A stretch of 64,000 nt of DNA from the NCBI RefSeq assembly GCF_000768355.1, contig NZ_AVPU01000003.1, positions 62,001 through 126,000 on the forward strand. Direction: 5' to 3'. The notes beneath the pieces are model-generated. The model saw only the letters and a program-made list of their open reading frames with translations. It had not been told where the DNA came from and ran no database searches. Source of the stretch: Lysobacter daejeonensis GH1-9 (GTDB lineage Bacteria; Pseudomonadota; Gammaproteobacteria; Xanthomonadales; Xanthomonadaceae). Below, one piece after another: positions 43,094 through 50,953 of the stretch (position 1 is its first letter; the number at the start of each line of letters is the position of its first letter). The position numbers and the translations under genes are program-made.

Positions 43094-44324
43094 GCCACGC
43101 CACTGCGCCCCGGCCTGCCCGCAGGCCGCTGGCGAAGCAGGCGGTGAGCAGGTAGCCGCCCGTCGGCGCCTCCCAGTCGAGCATCTCGCCGGCGCAGAAC
43201 ACGCCGGGATGCGTACGCAGCATCAGCGCATCATCCAGGGCTTCAAGCCGGACGCCGCCGGCCGTGCTGATCGCCTCGGCCAGCGGCCGCGGCTGGGTCA
43301 GGATCAGTGGAAGGCGCTTGATGGTCGTGGCGATGACATCCGGATCCTGCAGGCCGTCGCGGCCCAACACCTCATGCACCAGCGCCGCCTTCGCGCCGAC
43401 CAGCCCTGCCTGGCGGCGCAGGTGTTCGCTGATGCTGCGGCCAGCGCGTGGTTTGGCAAGGTCCCGCTGGAGTTCTTCCAGGTCGCGGCCAGGCGCGAGG
43501 TCCAGCCACAGGCGGGCTTCGCCATTGGCGGCGATGGCTTCGCGGAGGTGCGCGGACAGGGCGTAGATCAGGCTGCCCTCGACGCCGGTCGTGGTTAGCA
43601 CGCACTCGCCTTGCAGGCTGTGCTCCGCGCCTTCCGCATCGTGCCAGTGCGCAACCACGGGCTTGAGCGGCGCGCCGGCATGGCGCTGCGCGAGATGTTC
43701 GCTCCAGCCCACGTCGAAGCCGCAATTGGCCGGCTGCAGTTCGGCCACGTCGATGCCCTGCGCGGCCAGCACTGGGGCCCAGGCGCCATCGGAGCCGAGT
43801 TCCGGCCAGCTGCCGCCGCCCAACGCCAGCAGCGTCGCGGGTGCGGTGACCTCGACTTCGCCCGCAGGCGACGCAAAGCGGAGCGCACCGTCGTCCGTCC
43901 AGCCGAGCCAGCGGTGGTGTACGTGGAATCGCACGCCCTGTTCCCGCAGTCGGCGCACCCAGCCGCGCAGCAGCGGCGCGGCCTTCCGGTCCAGCGGAAA
44001 GACCCGGTCCGAGCTGCCGACGTAGGTCTCCACGCCGAGGCCTCGCGCCCATTCGCGCAGCGCGGTGGCATCAAAATCGTTCAACCAGCGCCCCACGGCC
44101 TGCGCGCGGTCGCGGTAGCGCTGGTCAAACGCCGGGCGGGGCTCGGCATGGGTCAGGTTGAGGCCGCCCTTGCCGGCAATCAGGAACTTTCGACCCACCG
44201 AGCCCATCGCCTCGTACAGGTCCACCTCGATGCCGGCGGCTCGCGCGACCTCCGCGGCCATCAGGCCGGCGGGGCCGCCGCCAATGACGACCAGACCGGG
44301 AGCGTTGTAGCGGGATGCGGGCAT
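43077..44324 (-). CDS. HI0933-type NAD(P)/FAD-dependent oxidoreductase (TIGR03862-like)
   Basis: Flavoprotein of 415 residues in the HI0933/BaiN family. The FAD motif is LVVIGGGPAGLMAAEVARAA. The family mark is GSVGRKFLIAGKGGLNLTHA. A closing FCAGEMLDWEAPTGGYLLTAC binds the flavin. The internal TLLALGGGSWPELGSDGAW is typical of the TIGR03862 subgroup. Reaction is unknown; a distant clostridial member reduces bile-acid intermediates. The ATG at 44324 matches the family N terminus; an ATG at 44351 would add nine residues. A second, distinct HI0933 relative lies 2.5 kb further on. Confidence 0.85.
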   Translation of the reverse strand: MPASRYNAPGLVVIGGGPAGLMAAEVARAAGIEVDLYEAMGSVGRKFLIAGKGGLNLTHAEPRPAFDQRYRDRAQAVGRWLNDFDATALREWARGLGVETYVGSSDRVFPLDRKAAPLLRGWVRRLREQGVRFHVHHRWLGWTDDGALRFASPAGEVEVTAPATLLALGGGSWPELGSDGAWAPVLAAQGIDVAELQPANCGFDVGWSEHLAQRHAGAPLKPVVAHWHDAEGAEHSLQGECVLTTTGVEGSLIYALSAHLREAIAANGEARLWLDLAPGRDLEELQRDLAKPRAGRSISEHLRRQAGLVGAKAALVHEVLGRDGLQDPDVIATTIKRLPLILTQPRPLAEAISTAGGVRLEALDDALMLRTHPGVFCAGEMLDWEAPTGGYLLTACFASGLRAGRGAVAWLKRPR

Positions 44325-44452
44325 GGGCAGGGGCGCAGTGGGGCACGCCATTATGCCGCGGTTGGCCCATGACCCCGGCCACGGGGCGCGAATGACCTGG
44401 TGCGGTATCTTCGCCGGCTGGCAACACGCCTGATCATCGAGGAGACCGACCC

Positions 44453-46132
44453 ATGCGCCCGAATCGTCTTGCCGCCCTGTTGGCCGTCGTGATCTGGGGC
44501 AGTGCGACGCTTCCCGCTTGGGCCGATACCGCCGCCAGCCAGGCGGTTCCCGTGGCGACCGAGCAGGCACAGCCCGCGCAATCGCGCGACGCCACGCTGC
44601 CGGATCAACTGCGCGATTTTGACGCCTACGTTGAACGCGTGCGCCAGCAGTTCAACGTGCCCGGCATTGCGGTGGCCATCGTCAAGGATGGCAAGGTGGT
44701 GCTCGAACGCGGCTATGGCGTGCGCGAGATGGGCAAGCCCGCGCGCGTGGACGAGCACACGATGTTCGCCATCGCCTCCAACACCAAGGCGTTCACCGCC
44801 GCCGCGCTGTCGATCCTGGCCGACGAAGGCAAGCTCTCGCTGGACGACCGTGTCATCGACCACCTGCCGTGGTTCCGCATGGCCGATCCTTACGTCACCC
44901 ATGAGATGCGCGTGCGCGACCTCCTGGCCCACCGCAGTGGCTTGGGTCTCGGTGCTGGCGACCTGCTGTACTGGCCGGGCACCGACTACACCACCGAGGA
45001 GGTGGCACGGCGGTTGAAGGACGTGCCGTTGACCGGCAGCTTCCGCGGCCAGTACGCCTACGACAACATCCTGTATGGCGTGGCGCAGCTGGTGATCGAG
45101 AAGGCGAGTGGGCAGTCCTACGCCGATTTCCTGCAGGCCCGCGTCTTCACGCCGCTTGGCATGACGGAGACGCGCTTCAACAGCGATCACCTCAAGCCGA
45201 CCGACGACAACGTGGCGACCGGTCACGCCAAGGCCGACTTCAAGGATCTGGAGCCCGTCGCGCCGATGACGTGGCACAACGTGTCCGGTGCCGGTGGCCT
45301 GTACGCCAGCGCGCACGACCTGACGAAGTGGATGCGCGTGCAGCTCGATGGCGGCGTGATGGCGGGCGAGGGTGACGACGCCAAGCGACTGTTCAGTGCG
45401 AAGCGGCAGAAGGCGATGTGGTCGGTGATCACGCCGATGAATATCCCGGAGCCTTCAGTGCCGGAGCTGGGTGCGGTCAAACCGAACTTCCTCGGCTACG
45501 GCGAAGGCTGGCAGTTGTCGGATTACCGCGGCCGCAAGCTGGTCTGGCATACCGGCGGCTGGCCGGGCATGGTCTCGCGGCTGACGCTGGTGCCCGAGCA
45601 CAAACTGGGCGTGGTGGTGCTGACCAGTGCCGAAGTTGGGGCAGCATTCAATGCGGTGACGATGCGCGCGCTGGACGCGTTCGTGGATGCGCCGCGCACG
45701 GACTGGGTAGCCGCTTATGCTGCCGCCGTGGCGAAGGCGGAGGCCAAGGCCGACGAAACCTGGCAGAAGCACGTGCAGGCACGTGACGCGAAGTCCAGGC
45801 CCTCGCTGCCGCTGGCGAAGTATGCCGGCCGCTATCGCGACGCCTGGTACGGCGACATCAACATCGCACAGGAGGGCGGCAAGCTGGTGATGCGCTTCAG
45901 CCGCACGAAGTCATTGGTCGGCACGCTGTCGCACTGGCAGCACGACACGTTCATCCTCCGATGGCACGAGCGGTGGCTCAATGCCGATGCGTTCGTGACC
46001 TTCAACCTGGACGCTGACGGCAACGTCGCGGAGGCGCGGATCAAGGCGATTTCGCCGCGGACCGACTTCAGCTTCGACTTCCATGACCTGCGGTTGGTGC
46101 CCGTCAAGGACGAGCACGCGCCGGCGAAGTGA
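44453..46132 (+). CDS. Exported serine hydrolase, class C beta-lactamase fold
   Basis: Periplasmic serine hydrolase of 559 residues with a signal peptide (ALLAVVIWGSATLPAWA). The beta-lactamase/PBP-like domain (about 55-415) has SxxK as ASNTKAFTAA, YxN as YAYDNILYG and the KTG equivalent HTGG (VWHTGGWPGM). A C-terminal lipocalin-like/DUF3471-type domain (about 440-555, LAKYAGRYRDAWYGDINIAQ) follows. HTGG in place of KTG and the extra domain indicate an esterase or D-amino-peptidase-like enzyme rather than a resistance beta-lactamase. AGGAG precedes the ATG by eight bases. Confidence 0.9.
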   Translation: MRPNRLAALLAVVIWGSATLPAWADTAASQAVPVATEQAQPAQSRDATLPDQLRDFDAYVERVRQQFNVPGIAVAIVKDGKVVLERGYGVREMGKPARVDEHTMFAIASNTKAFTAAALSILADEGKLSLDDRVIDHLPWFRMADPYVTHEMRVRDLLAHRSGLGLGAGDLLYWPGTDYTTEEVARRLKDVPLTGSFRGQYAYDNILYGVAQLVIEKASGQSYADFLQARVFTPLGMTETRFNSDHLKPTDDNVATGHAKADFKDLEPVAPMTWHNVSGAGGLYASAHDLTKWMRVQLDGGVMAGEGDDAKRLFSAKRQKAMWSVITPMNIPEPSVPELGAVKPNFLGYGEGWQLSDYRGRKLVWHTGGWPGMVSRLTLVPEHKLGVVVLTSAEVGAAFNAVTMRALDAFVDAPRTDWVAAYAAAVAKAEAKADETWQKHVQARDAKSRPSLPLAKYAGRYRDAWYGDINIAQEGGKLVMRFSRTKSLVGTLSHWQHDTFILRWHERWLNADAFVTFNLDADGNVAEARIKAISPRTDFSFDFHDLRLVPVKDEHAPAK

Positions 46133-46145
46133 CGGCAGCTGGTCT

Positions 46146-46586
46146 TCAGTGCGGTTTGACCGCCAGCAGCTCCACATCGAAGACCAGTGAGGCGTTCGGC
46201 GGAATCACGCCGCCGGCGCCTTTGCGGCCGTAGGCCATGTGGGCCGGTATCACCAGCGTGCGTTTTCCGCCTACGTGCATACCGGCCACGCCATCGTCCC
46301 ATCCACGGATGACCCGGCCCGCGCCGAGCAGAAAGGTGAAGGGCTCGCCGCGGTCCACGGAGCTATCGAACTTCTCGCCGCGCTTGTCGACGCGTCGTTC
46401 GTCGTAGATCCAGCCCGTGTAGTGGACGGTCACGTCGCTGCCCGAGGTGGCCACGGGGCCAGTGCCTACCGTGTTGTCGACCCTCTGCAACTCCGCCACC
46501 GTGCCGCCGGGCGGTGGGCCGGGATCGGTGCAGGCGGCGAGTGCGAGTCCAAACAGTACGACGAAGGCGAAGCGGATCAGGGGCAT
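46146..46586 (-). CDS. FKBP-type peptidyl-prolyl isomerase lipoprotein
   Basis: Lipid-anchored cis-trans prolyl isomerase of 146 residues. The signal peptide ends FGLALAAC (lipobox). The single FKBP domain (about 45-145) has VTVHYTGWIYDERRVDKRG, FTFLLGAGRVIRGWDDGVAG, the hinge KRTLVIPAHMAYGRKGAGGV and IPPNASLVFDVELLAV. All main pocket residues (Tyr, Asp/Phe, Trp, Tyr) are present. An insert after YTGW with charged residues is longer than in FkpA. It should assist protein folding in the periplasm near the membrane. It is convergent with the beta-lactamase-fold gene, 13 bases away. Confidence 0.92.
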   Translation of the reverse strand: MPLIRFAFVVLFGLALAACTDPGPPPGGTVAELQRVDNTVGTGPVATSGSDVTVHYTGWIYDERRVDKRGEKFDSSVDRGEPFTFLLGAGRVIRGWDDGVAGMHVGGKRTLVIPAHMAYGRKGAGGVIPPNASLVFDVELLAVKPH

Positions 46587-46672
46587 GGCGGGGTCCGGGG
46601 TGCTTGGACATGGACAACCCTGCAGCGGAAGTCGCGCCGGGCAGGGCGTCCAGAGGATAGGGCATGGAGTGA

Positions 46673-46819
46673 AGATTATCCGCAGCGCCCCAGGGAGGCG
46701 CAGGTTGCCGCTACCTGGCCCTCAAGGTGGCGGGATTCGCCCTGAAACTGCGGGGGCTGGTGCTCTTCGGCTTGTACTGGTTCCTGGCGTCCATGATGGG
46801 ATGGCCGGCGCTTTTCTAG
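46673..46819 (+). other. Possible small membrane-protein reading frame or remnant
   Basis: Between the FKBP and YhiN genes a plus-strand frame without stops from 46673 ends at TAG 46817-46819. It reads RYLALKVAGFALKLRG, then LVLFGLYWFLASMMGWPAL, a protein-like amphipathic plus hydrophobic pattern. No ATG, GTG or TTG with a ribosome-binding site opens it. A GTG at 46669 lies in another frame. It may be a decayed gene or chance; the rest of this 280-base gap shows nothing I can name. Confidence 0.2.
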
Positions 46820-46866
46820 CGTTCTGGGGCAGTGCATCCTCCGCCCAAAGTCACGCGTGCGGAGCT

Positions 46867-48057
46867 TCAGGCGACTTCACCCGCCGCATGCCCCGAGGCC
46901 CAGGCCCACTGGAAGTTGTAGCCGCCCAGCCAGCCGGTCACGTCCACGACCTCGCCGATGAAATACAGGCCCGCCACGTGCCGCGACTGCATCGTGGTGG
47001 ATGACAGGCCATCGGTATTGACGCCGCCCAGGGTGACTTCGGCGGTGCGATAACCCTCGGTGCCGCTGGCGACCAGCGGCCATGCCTGCAGCACTTCCGC
47101 CATGTGGCGCAACTCAGGCAGGTTGTACTGCTTCATCGGACGGTTGGGCAGCCAGTGTTCGCACAGGCGCTGCGCAAACCGTTTGGGCAGGGTATCGCCC
47201 AGTACTGTCTTCAGTTCCGCCGCAGGGCGCTCGTGCTGCCAGCCCTGCAGGGTGTCCAGCGCGTCCTGTCCGGGCAGCAGGTCGATGCGCAGGTCATCAC
47301 CCGGTTGCCAGTACGACGAGATCTGCAAAATCGCGGGGCCGCTGACACCGCGGTGGGTGACCAGCATGAAATTGCTGAAGGATTGTCCGTTACTGGTGGC
47401 CGTGACCGGCAACGCAACGCCGCTGAGGTCCGCCAGCCGCTCCTGGTGCTTGCCGCTGAGCGTGAGCGGCACCAGCCCGGCGCGTGTGGGCAGCACTTCA
47501 TGGCCAAATTGGCGTGCCAGTTCGTAGCCGAAGCCACTCGCGCCCATGCTCGGGATCGACAGGCCACCGCTGGCGACCACCAGCGAGCCCGCAACGAACA
47601 CGCCGCGGGTCGTGTGTACGCGGAACGGCGCATCGGCCGTGCCTTCGCCATGCAGCACGCGCTCGATGCTGCAACCGGTCTCGATGCGCACCCCTGCGGC
47701 GGCGCATTCGTCCAGCAGCATTTTTACTATGAGCTTGGATGACTCATCGCAGAACAGCTGCCCGAGTTCCTTCTCGTGGTAGGCGATGCGATGCCGTTCC
47801 ACCATCTCGATGAAATGCCAGGGCGTGTAGCGTGCCAAGGCCGACTTGCAGAAATGGCGGTTGGCGGAAAGGTAGTTGGCCGGGGTGGTGCCGGTGTTGG
47901 TGAAATTGCAGCGCCCGCCACCGGACATCAGGATCTTCTTCCCCACGCGGTTGGCGTGGTCGACCACCAGCACGCGCCGTCCGCGCTGCCCGGCGGTGAT
48001 GGCGCACATGAGCCCTGCGGCACCGCCGCCGATGATAATGACGTCGTAATGCTGCAT
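46867..48057 (-). CDS. yhiN: HI0933-family flavoprotein (YhiN)
   Basis: FAD-dependent oxidoreductase-like protein of 396 residues, the YhiN branch of the HI0933 family. The FAD motif is VIIIGGGAAGLMCAITAGQR. The family marks are RVGKKILMSGGGRCNFTNTG and, near the end, AEVTLGGVNTDGLSSTTMQS and GLYFIGEVVDVTGWLGGYNF. LVVASGGLSIPSMGASGFGY is also conserved. No enzymatic reaction is firmly known for YhiN. It shares overall architecture but low identity with the flavoprotein at 43077-44324. The YaeQ gene lies 14 bases upstream on the same strand, so the two probably form an operon. Confidence 0.9.
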   Translation of the reverse strand: MQHYDVIIIGGGAAGLMCAITAGQRGRRVLVVDHANRVGKKILMSGGGRCNFTNTGTTPANYLSANRHFCKSALARYTPWHFIEMVERHRIAYHEKELGQLFCDESSKLIVKMLLDECAAAGVRIETGCSIERVLHGEGTADAPFRVHTTRGVFVAGSLVVASGGLSIPSMGASGFGYELARQFGHEVLPTRAGLVPLTLSGKHQERLADLSGVALPVTATSNGQSFSNFMLVTHRGVSGPAILQISSYWQPGDDLRIDLLPGQDALDTLQGWQHERPAAELKTVLGDTLPKRFAQRLCEHWLPNRPMKQYNLPELRHMAEVLQAWPLVASGTEGYRTAEVTLGGVNTDGLSSTTMQSRHVAGLYFIGEVVDVTGWLGGYNFQWAWASGHAAGEVA

Positions 48058-48071
48058 GCCTTTTCCGACGC

Positions 48072-48656
48072 TTAGGCCACCTGCAGGCCGGACATCCCGC
48101 TCGCGGCCATGGCGCTGGACAACACCCGGGCCCGCGGTCGCAGGGCGACGTTGGTGCTTTCGCTCATCAGCTGCAGCTCACCGTCCTGGATCATCGCCGT
48201 CAGCCGCATGCCGCGTTCCAGCATCGCACCCACCGCTTCGACACTGGTAGCGTCGATGTCGATCACGCTGAGGTTCTTCAGGCGGGCGAGTCCCACTGCG
48301 TTCTTCTCCCACCAGATGTCGGCGGTGCGGCCGCCGTAGTTGACGACCAGTACCTGCTGCGAGCGGCCGCAGGCCTTGCGCACGCGGGACTCCTCCGGCT
48401 GGCCCAGGTCGATCCACAGTTCGATGTCGCCGGTGTAGTCGCGGCGCCACAGGTCCGGTTCGTCATCGCTGCTCAGGCCCTTGCCGAACTCCAGACGCTC
48501 ATCGGCATTCAACGCGAACGCCAACAGCCGCACCATCAGTCGCTCGTCGGTTTCCGACGGGTGCTGGGCGAGAGTGAGGTTGTGCGATGCGTAGTAGTGC
48601 CGGTCCATGTCACTGACCTGCAGTTCGGCTTTGACGACGGTGGCCTTGAGTGCCAT
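48072..48656 (-). CDS. yaeQ: YaeQ family protein
   Basis: Soluble protein of 194 residues in the YaeQ family, which has a PD-(D/E)XK nuclease-like fold but no demonstrated activity. Recognisable segments are ALKATVVKAELQVSDMDRHY, LTLAQHPSETDERLMVRLLA, the DEPDLWRRDYTGDIELWIDL strand with acidic residues and the G-x-P-E-E-S/R-x-R pattern (GQPEESRVRKACGR). The E. coli protein is slightly shorter. The candidate active-site residues of the fold (Asp, Glu, Lys) fall in these segments. It is the first gene of a pair with yhiN; a TAGAAT box about 40 bases upstream may be its promoter. Confidence 0.9.
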   Translation of the reverse strand: MALKATVVKAELQVSDMDRHYYASHNLTLAQHPSETDERLMVRLLAFALNADERLEFGKGLSSDDEPDLWRRDYTGDIELWIDLGQPEESRVRKACGRSQQVLVVNYGGRTADIWWEKNAVGLARLKNLSVIDIDATSVEAVGAMLERGMRLTAMIQDGELQLMSESTNVALRPRARVLSSAMAASGMSGLQVA

Positions 48657-48704
48657 GGGTGCCTGCCGGCGGACGCCGGGAAAGAGAATCGGTCATTCTA
48701 GGCC

Positions 48705-49601
48705 ATGCGCCCGCGTCCACCCGCCATCGATGGTCTTCCGGCCAGCCATGTTCAGCTGCCGGCGGGGCCGTGGCAGACCGTGCTGGGGGCGTTGTGCGCG
48801 CTCTTCCCCATGATTCCGGAAGCGACGTGGCGCGACCGGTTCGCGCGCGGGCGGGTGCTGGATGCCGCGGGCCATGCGCTGGCCGAGGGTGCGCCGTACC
48901 GGCTGGGTGCGGACATCCATTACTACCGCGAGGTGGTCGAGGAGCCCGCGATCCCCTTCGAGGAGACGGTGCTGCACGTCGATGCCCACCTGGTGGTCGT
49001 AGACAAGCCGCATTTCCTGCCGGTGGCGCCGGCCGGCCGACATGTCCACGAGACGTTGCTGGGGCGCCTGATGCGGCGCCTGGACAATCCGCACCTGGTG
49101 CCGCTGCACCGGCTGGACCGCGACACCGCGGGGCTCGTGCTGTTCTCGGCCGATCCCGGCTCGCGTGCGGTCTATCAGGCGCTGTTTCGGGATCGACGGA
49201 TTGCCAAGGGCTACGAGGCGCTGGCGCCGGCGTTGCCGGAAATGGCCTTCCCAATGGCGCACCACTCGCGGCTGGAACCGGGCGAGCCGTTTTTTCGAAT
49301 GCGCGAGGTCCCTGGGACGGCCAACAGCGAAACCCGGATCGACGTGATCACGCGTGGTGACGACCTCTGGCAATACCACCTGGAGCCGGTCACCGGCCGC
49401 AAGCACCAGTTGCGCGTGCACATGGCGGCGCTGGGTGCACCGATCGTCAATGATCCCACCTACCCTGAGGTGGAGCCGCGTCGCCACGATGACTTTACCC
49501 GGCCACTGATGTTGCTCGCGCGCAGGTTGGAGTTCTTTGATCCCATCGATGGGGGGCTGCGGAGTTTTGAGAGCGCTTTTCGCTTGTTACCTGCGACTTG
49601 A
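48705..49601 (+). CDS. RluA-family pseudouridine synthase
   Basis: RNA pseudouridine synthase of 298 residues. The catalytic Asp is in LVPLHRLDRDTAGLVLFS, the RluA-family HRLD motif. Other marks are VVVDKPHFLPVAP before it, RIAKGYEALAP after it and YHLEPVTGRKHQLRVHM near the end. The N-terminal ~85 residues lack an S4 domain pattern. The sequence FPMIPEATWRDRFARGRVLD is the type seen in a group of proteobacterial enzymes without assigned target site. The ATG is preceded by CATTCTA, overlapping the reverse TAGAAT box of yaeQ, so the two genes may share a compact divergent promoter. Confidence 0.88.
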   Translation: MRPRPPAIDGLPASHVQLPAGPWQTVLGALCALFPMIPEATWRDRFARGRVLDAAGHALAEGAPYRLGADIHYYREVVEEPAIPFEETVLHVDAHLVVVDKPHFLPVAPAGRHVHETLLGRLMRRLDNPHLVPLHRLDRDTAGLVLFSADPGSRAVYQALFRDRRIAKGYEALAPALPEMAFPMAHHSRLEPGEPFFRMREVPGTANSETRIDVITRGDDLWQYHLEPVTGRKHQLRVHMAALGAPIVNDPTYPEVEPRRHDDFTRPLMLLARRLEFFDPIDGGLRSFESAFRLLPAT

Positions 49602-49667
49602 CGAAAGTGCTCCGGTAGTCAGGTGCGGCTACGGGAGCTGGAAAATACGCCGTTCATCACGCGCTGC

Positions 49668-49673
49668 TACAAT
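49668..49673 (+). promoter_or_regulatory. -10 box TACAAT of the transporter-ggpPS operon
   Basis: TACAAT stands 35 bases before the GTG start of the MFS gene, in a locally A-rich stretch (GAAAATACGC). No strong -35 box is visible at the right distance, which would fit an activator-dependent or stress-dependent promoter. Confidence 0.45.
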
Positions 49674-49708
49674 GCCAATCTCACCCGAGGAGATTTCACC
49701 GCCAAGGC

Positions 49709-50953
49709 GTGCTGCATCACCTGTTTCCTGTTTCCGCGTTATTGACGAGCGTTGCCCTCCTGCTGGCGGGCAACGGGTTGCTCAGTACGCTGCTGGCAGT
49801 GCGGGGCAGGGCGGAAGGCTTCAGTGACGGCCTTATCGGGCTGATCATGTCGGGCTATTTCGTCGGTTTTTTTCTTGGCACGTTCCTTGCGCCGCCGCTT
49901 GTGGCGCGCATCGGCCACATTCGGTCGTTTGCCTTCTTCGCGGCCTTGGCCGCATGCACGGCGTTGATTTACCCGTTGGCGGTCCTGCCCGCCGCGTGGC
50001 TTGTGCTGCGCGTGGTTACGGGTGTTGCGCTGGTGGGCCTGTGCACCGTGATCGAAGGGTGGCTCAATGCGCAGGCGGCTCCCGCGTACCGAAGTAGAAT
50101 TTTCGCCGCCTACATGACAGTCAGCCTGCTGGCGCTTGCATCGGGGCAACTGATGCTGGACCTGCAGCCGCCGGGAAGTTTCGTGCTTTTCAGCGTCGCG
50201 GCGATCCTGATGTCGTTGGCGGCCATGCCGATAACCGCAACCCGGTTGGCGCAGCCCATGATGCTGCCAGCGGCACGAGCGCAAGTCGGCAGGGCACTCC
50301 GTGCGGCGCCGACGGCGGCTGTTGGGTCGCTGCTGGCAGGACTTGTCCTAGGCGCCTTCTGGGGTATGTCGCCGGTGTTTGCCGAGCACCGTGGGATGGA
50401 CCGCGCAGGCGTGGGCATATTCATGGCGCTGGCCATCGCCGCCGGTGCGCTCACGCAGTTTCCAGTGGGCCGGCTGTCCGACCTTGGCGACCGGCGCACG
50501 ACCTTGGCGGCCGTGGCTGCAGTTGGGGCGGTGGCGGCGGGCGTGATATTGCTCCCCGTGGGCGATGGTCATTTGCTGCTGATGGCGTTCGCCGCCTTTG
50601 CGGGGCTGGCGTTCACCCTTTATCCGTTGTGCGTTGCGCACCTGCTTGACCGTCTTCCGCAACAAGAGCTGATGTCAGGTTGCAGTGCGCTGCTGCTGCT
50701 CAATGGCGTGGGCGCGGCCATAGGCCCCGCGCTGGCTGGCGGGCTGATGGCTTGGTTTGGGCCGGACGCGCTGCCCGTTCTATTTCTTCTGGCGATGCTG
50801 CTGCTCGCCTTGCTGGCGGGAGGGCGACGACTGCTGCGCGCCCGCCACCTGCTCAACCCCGCGCGCTTCCACCCGATGTTGCGCACGACACCCACGGTAT
50901 TGGAACTGCTTCCGGAGATTCCTGACGCCCCCAACGAAGGATCGACATCATGA
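49709..50953 (+). CDS. MFS transporter, YcaD-like, in the glucosylglycerol operon
   Basis: Major facilitator of 414 residues with twelve predicted helices, nearest to the YcaD group. Features include LLAGNGLLSTLLAVRGRAEG in helix 1, a helix 4 region with LVGLCTVIEGWLNAQA and the second-half loop VGRLSDLGDRRTTL. The GTG at 49709 is the first usable start; the purine-rich GAGGAG is 17 bases upstream, so the start is uncertain. Its stop overlaps the ATG of the glucosylglycerol-phosphate synthase by four bases. In Stenotrophomonas rhizophila a ycaD gene is likewise linked to ggpS, so a role in osmolyte export or recovery is likely (inference). Confidence 0.85.
   Translation: MLHHLFPVSALLTSVALLLAGNGLLSTLLAVRGRAEGFSDGLIGLIMSGYFVGFFLGTFLAPPLVARIGHIRSFAFFAALAACTALIYPLAVLPAAWLVLRVVTGVALVGLCTVIEGWLNAQAAPAYRSRIFAAYMTVSLLALASGQLMLDLQPPGSFVLFSVAAILMSLAAMPITATRLAQPMMLPAARAQVGRALRAAPTAAVGSLLAGLVLGAFWGMSPVFAEHRGMDRAGVGIFMALAIAAGALTQFPVGRLSDLGDRRTTLAAVAAVGAVAAGVILLPVGDGHLLLMAFAAFAGLAFTLYPLCVAHLLDRLPQQELMSGCSALLLLNGVGAAIGPALAGGLMAWFGPDALPVLFLLAMLLLALLAGGRRLLRARHLLNPARFHPMLRTTPTVLELLPEIPDAPNEGSTS

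Noticed and set aside
44453-46132. Antibiotic-resistance beta-lactamase
   Set aside because: The class C fold is present, but KTG is replaced by HTGG and a C-terminal beta domain is attached, as in esterase or peptidase relatives; no AmpR-type regulator is adjacent.
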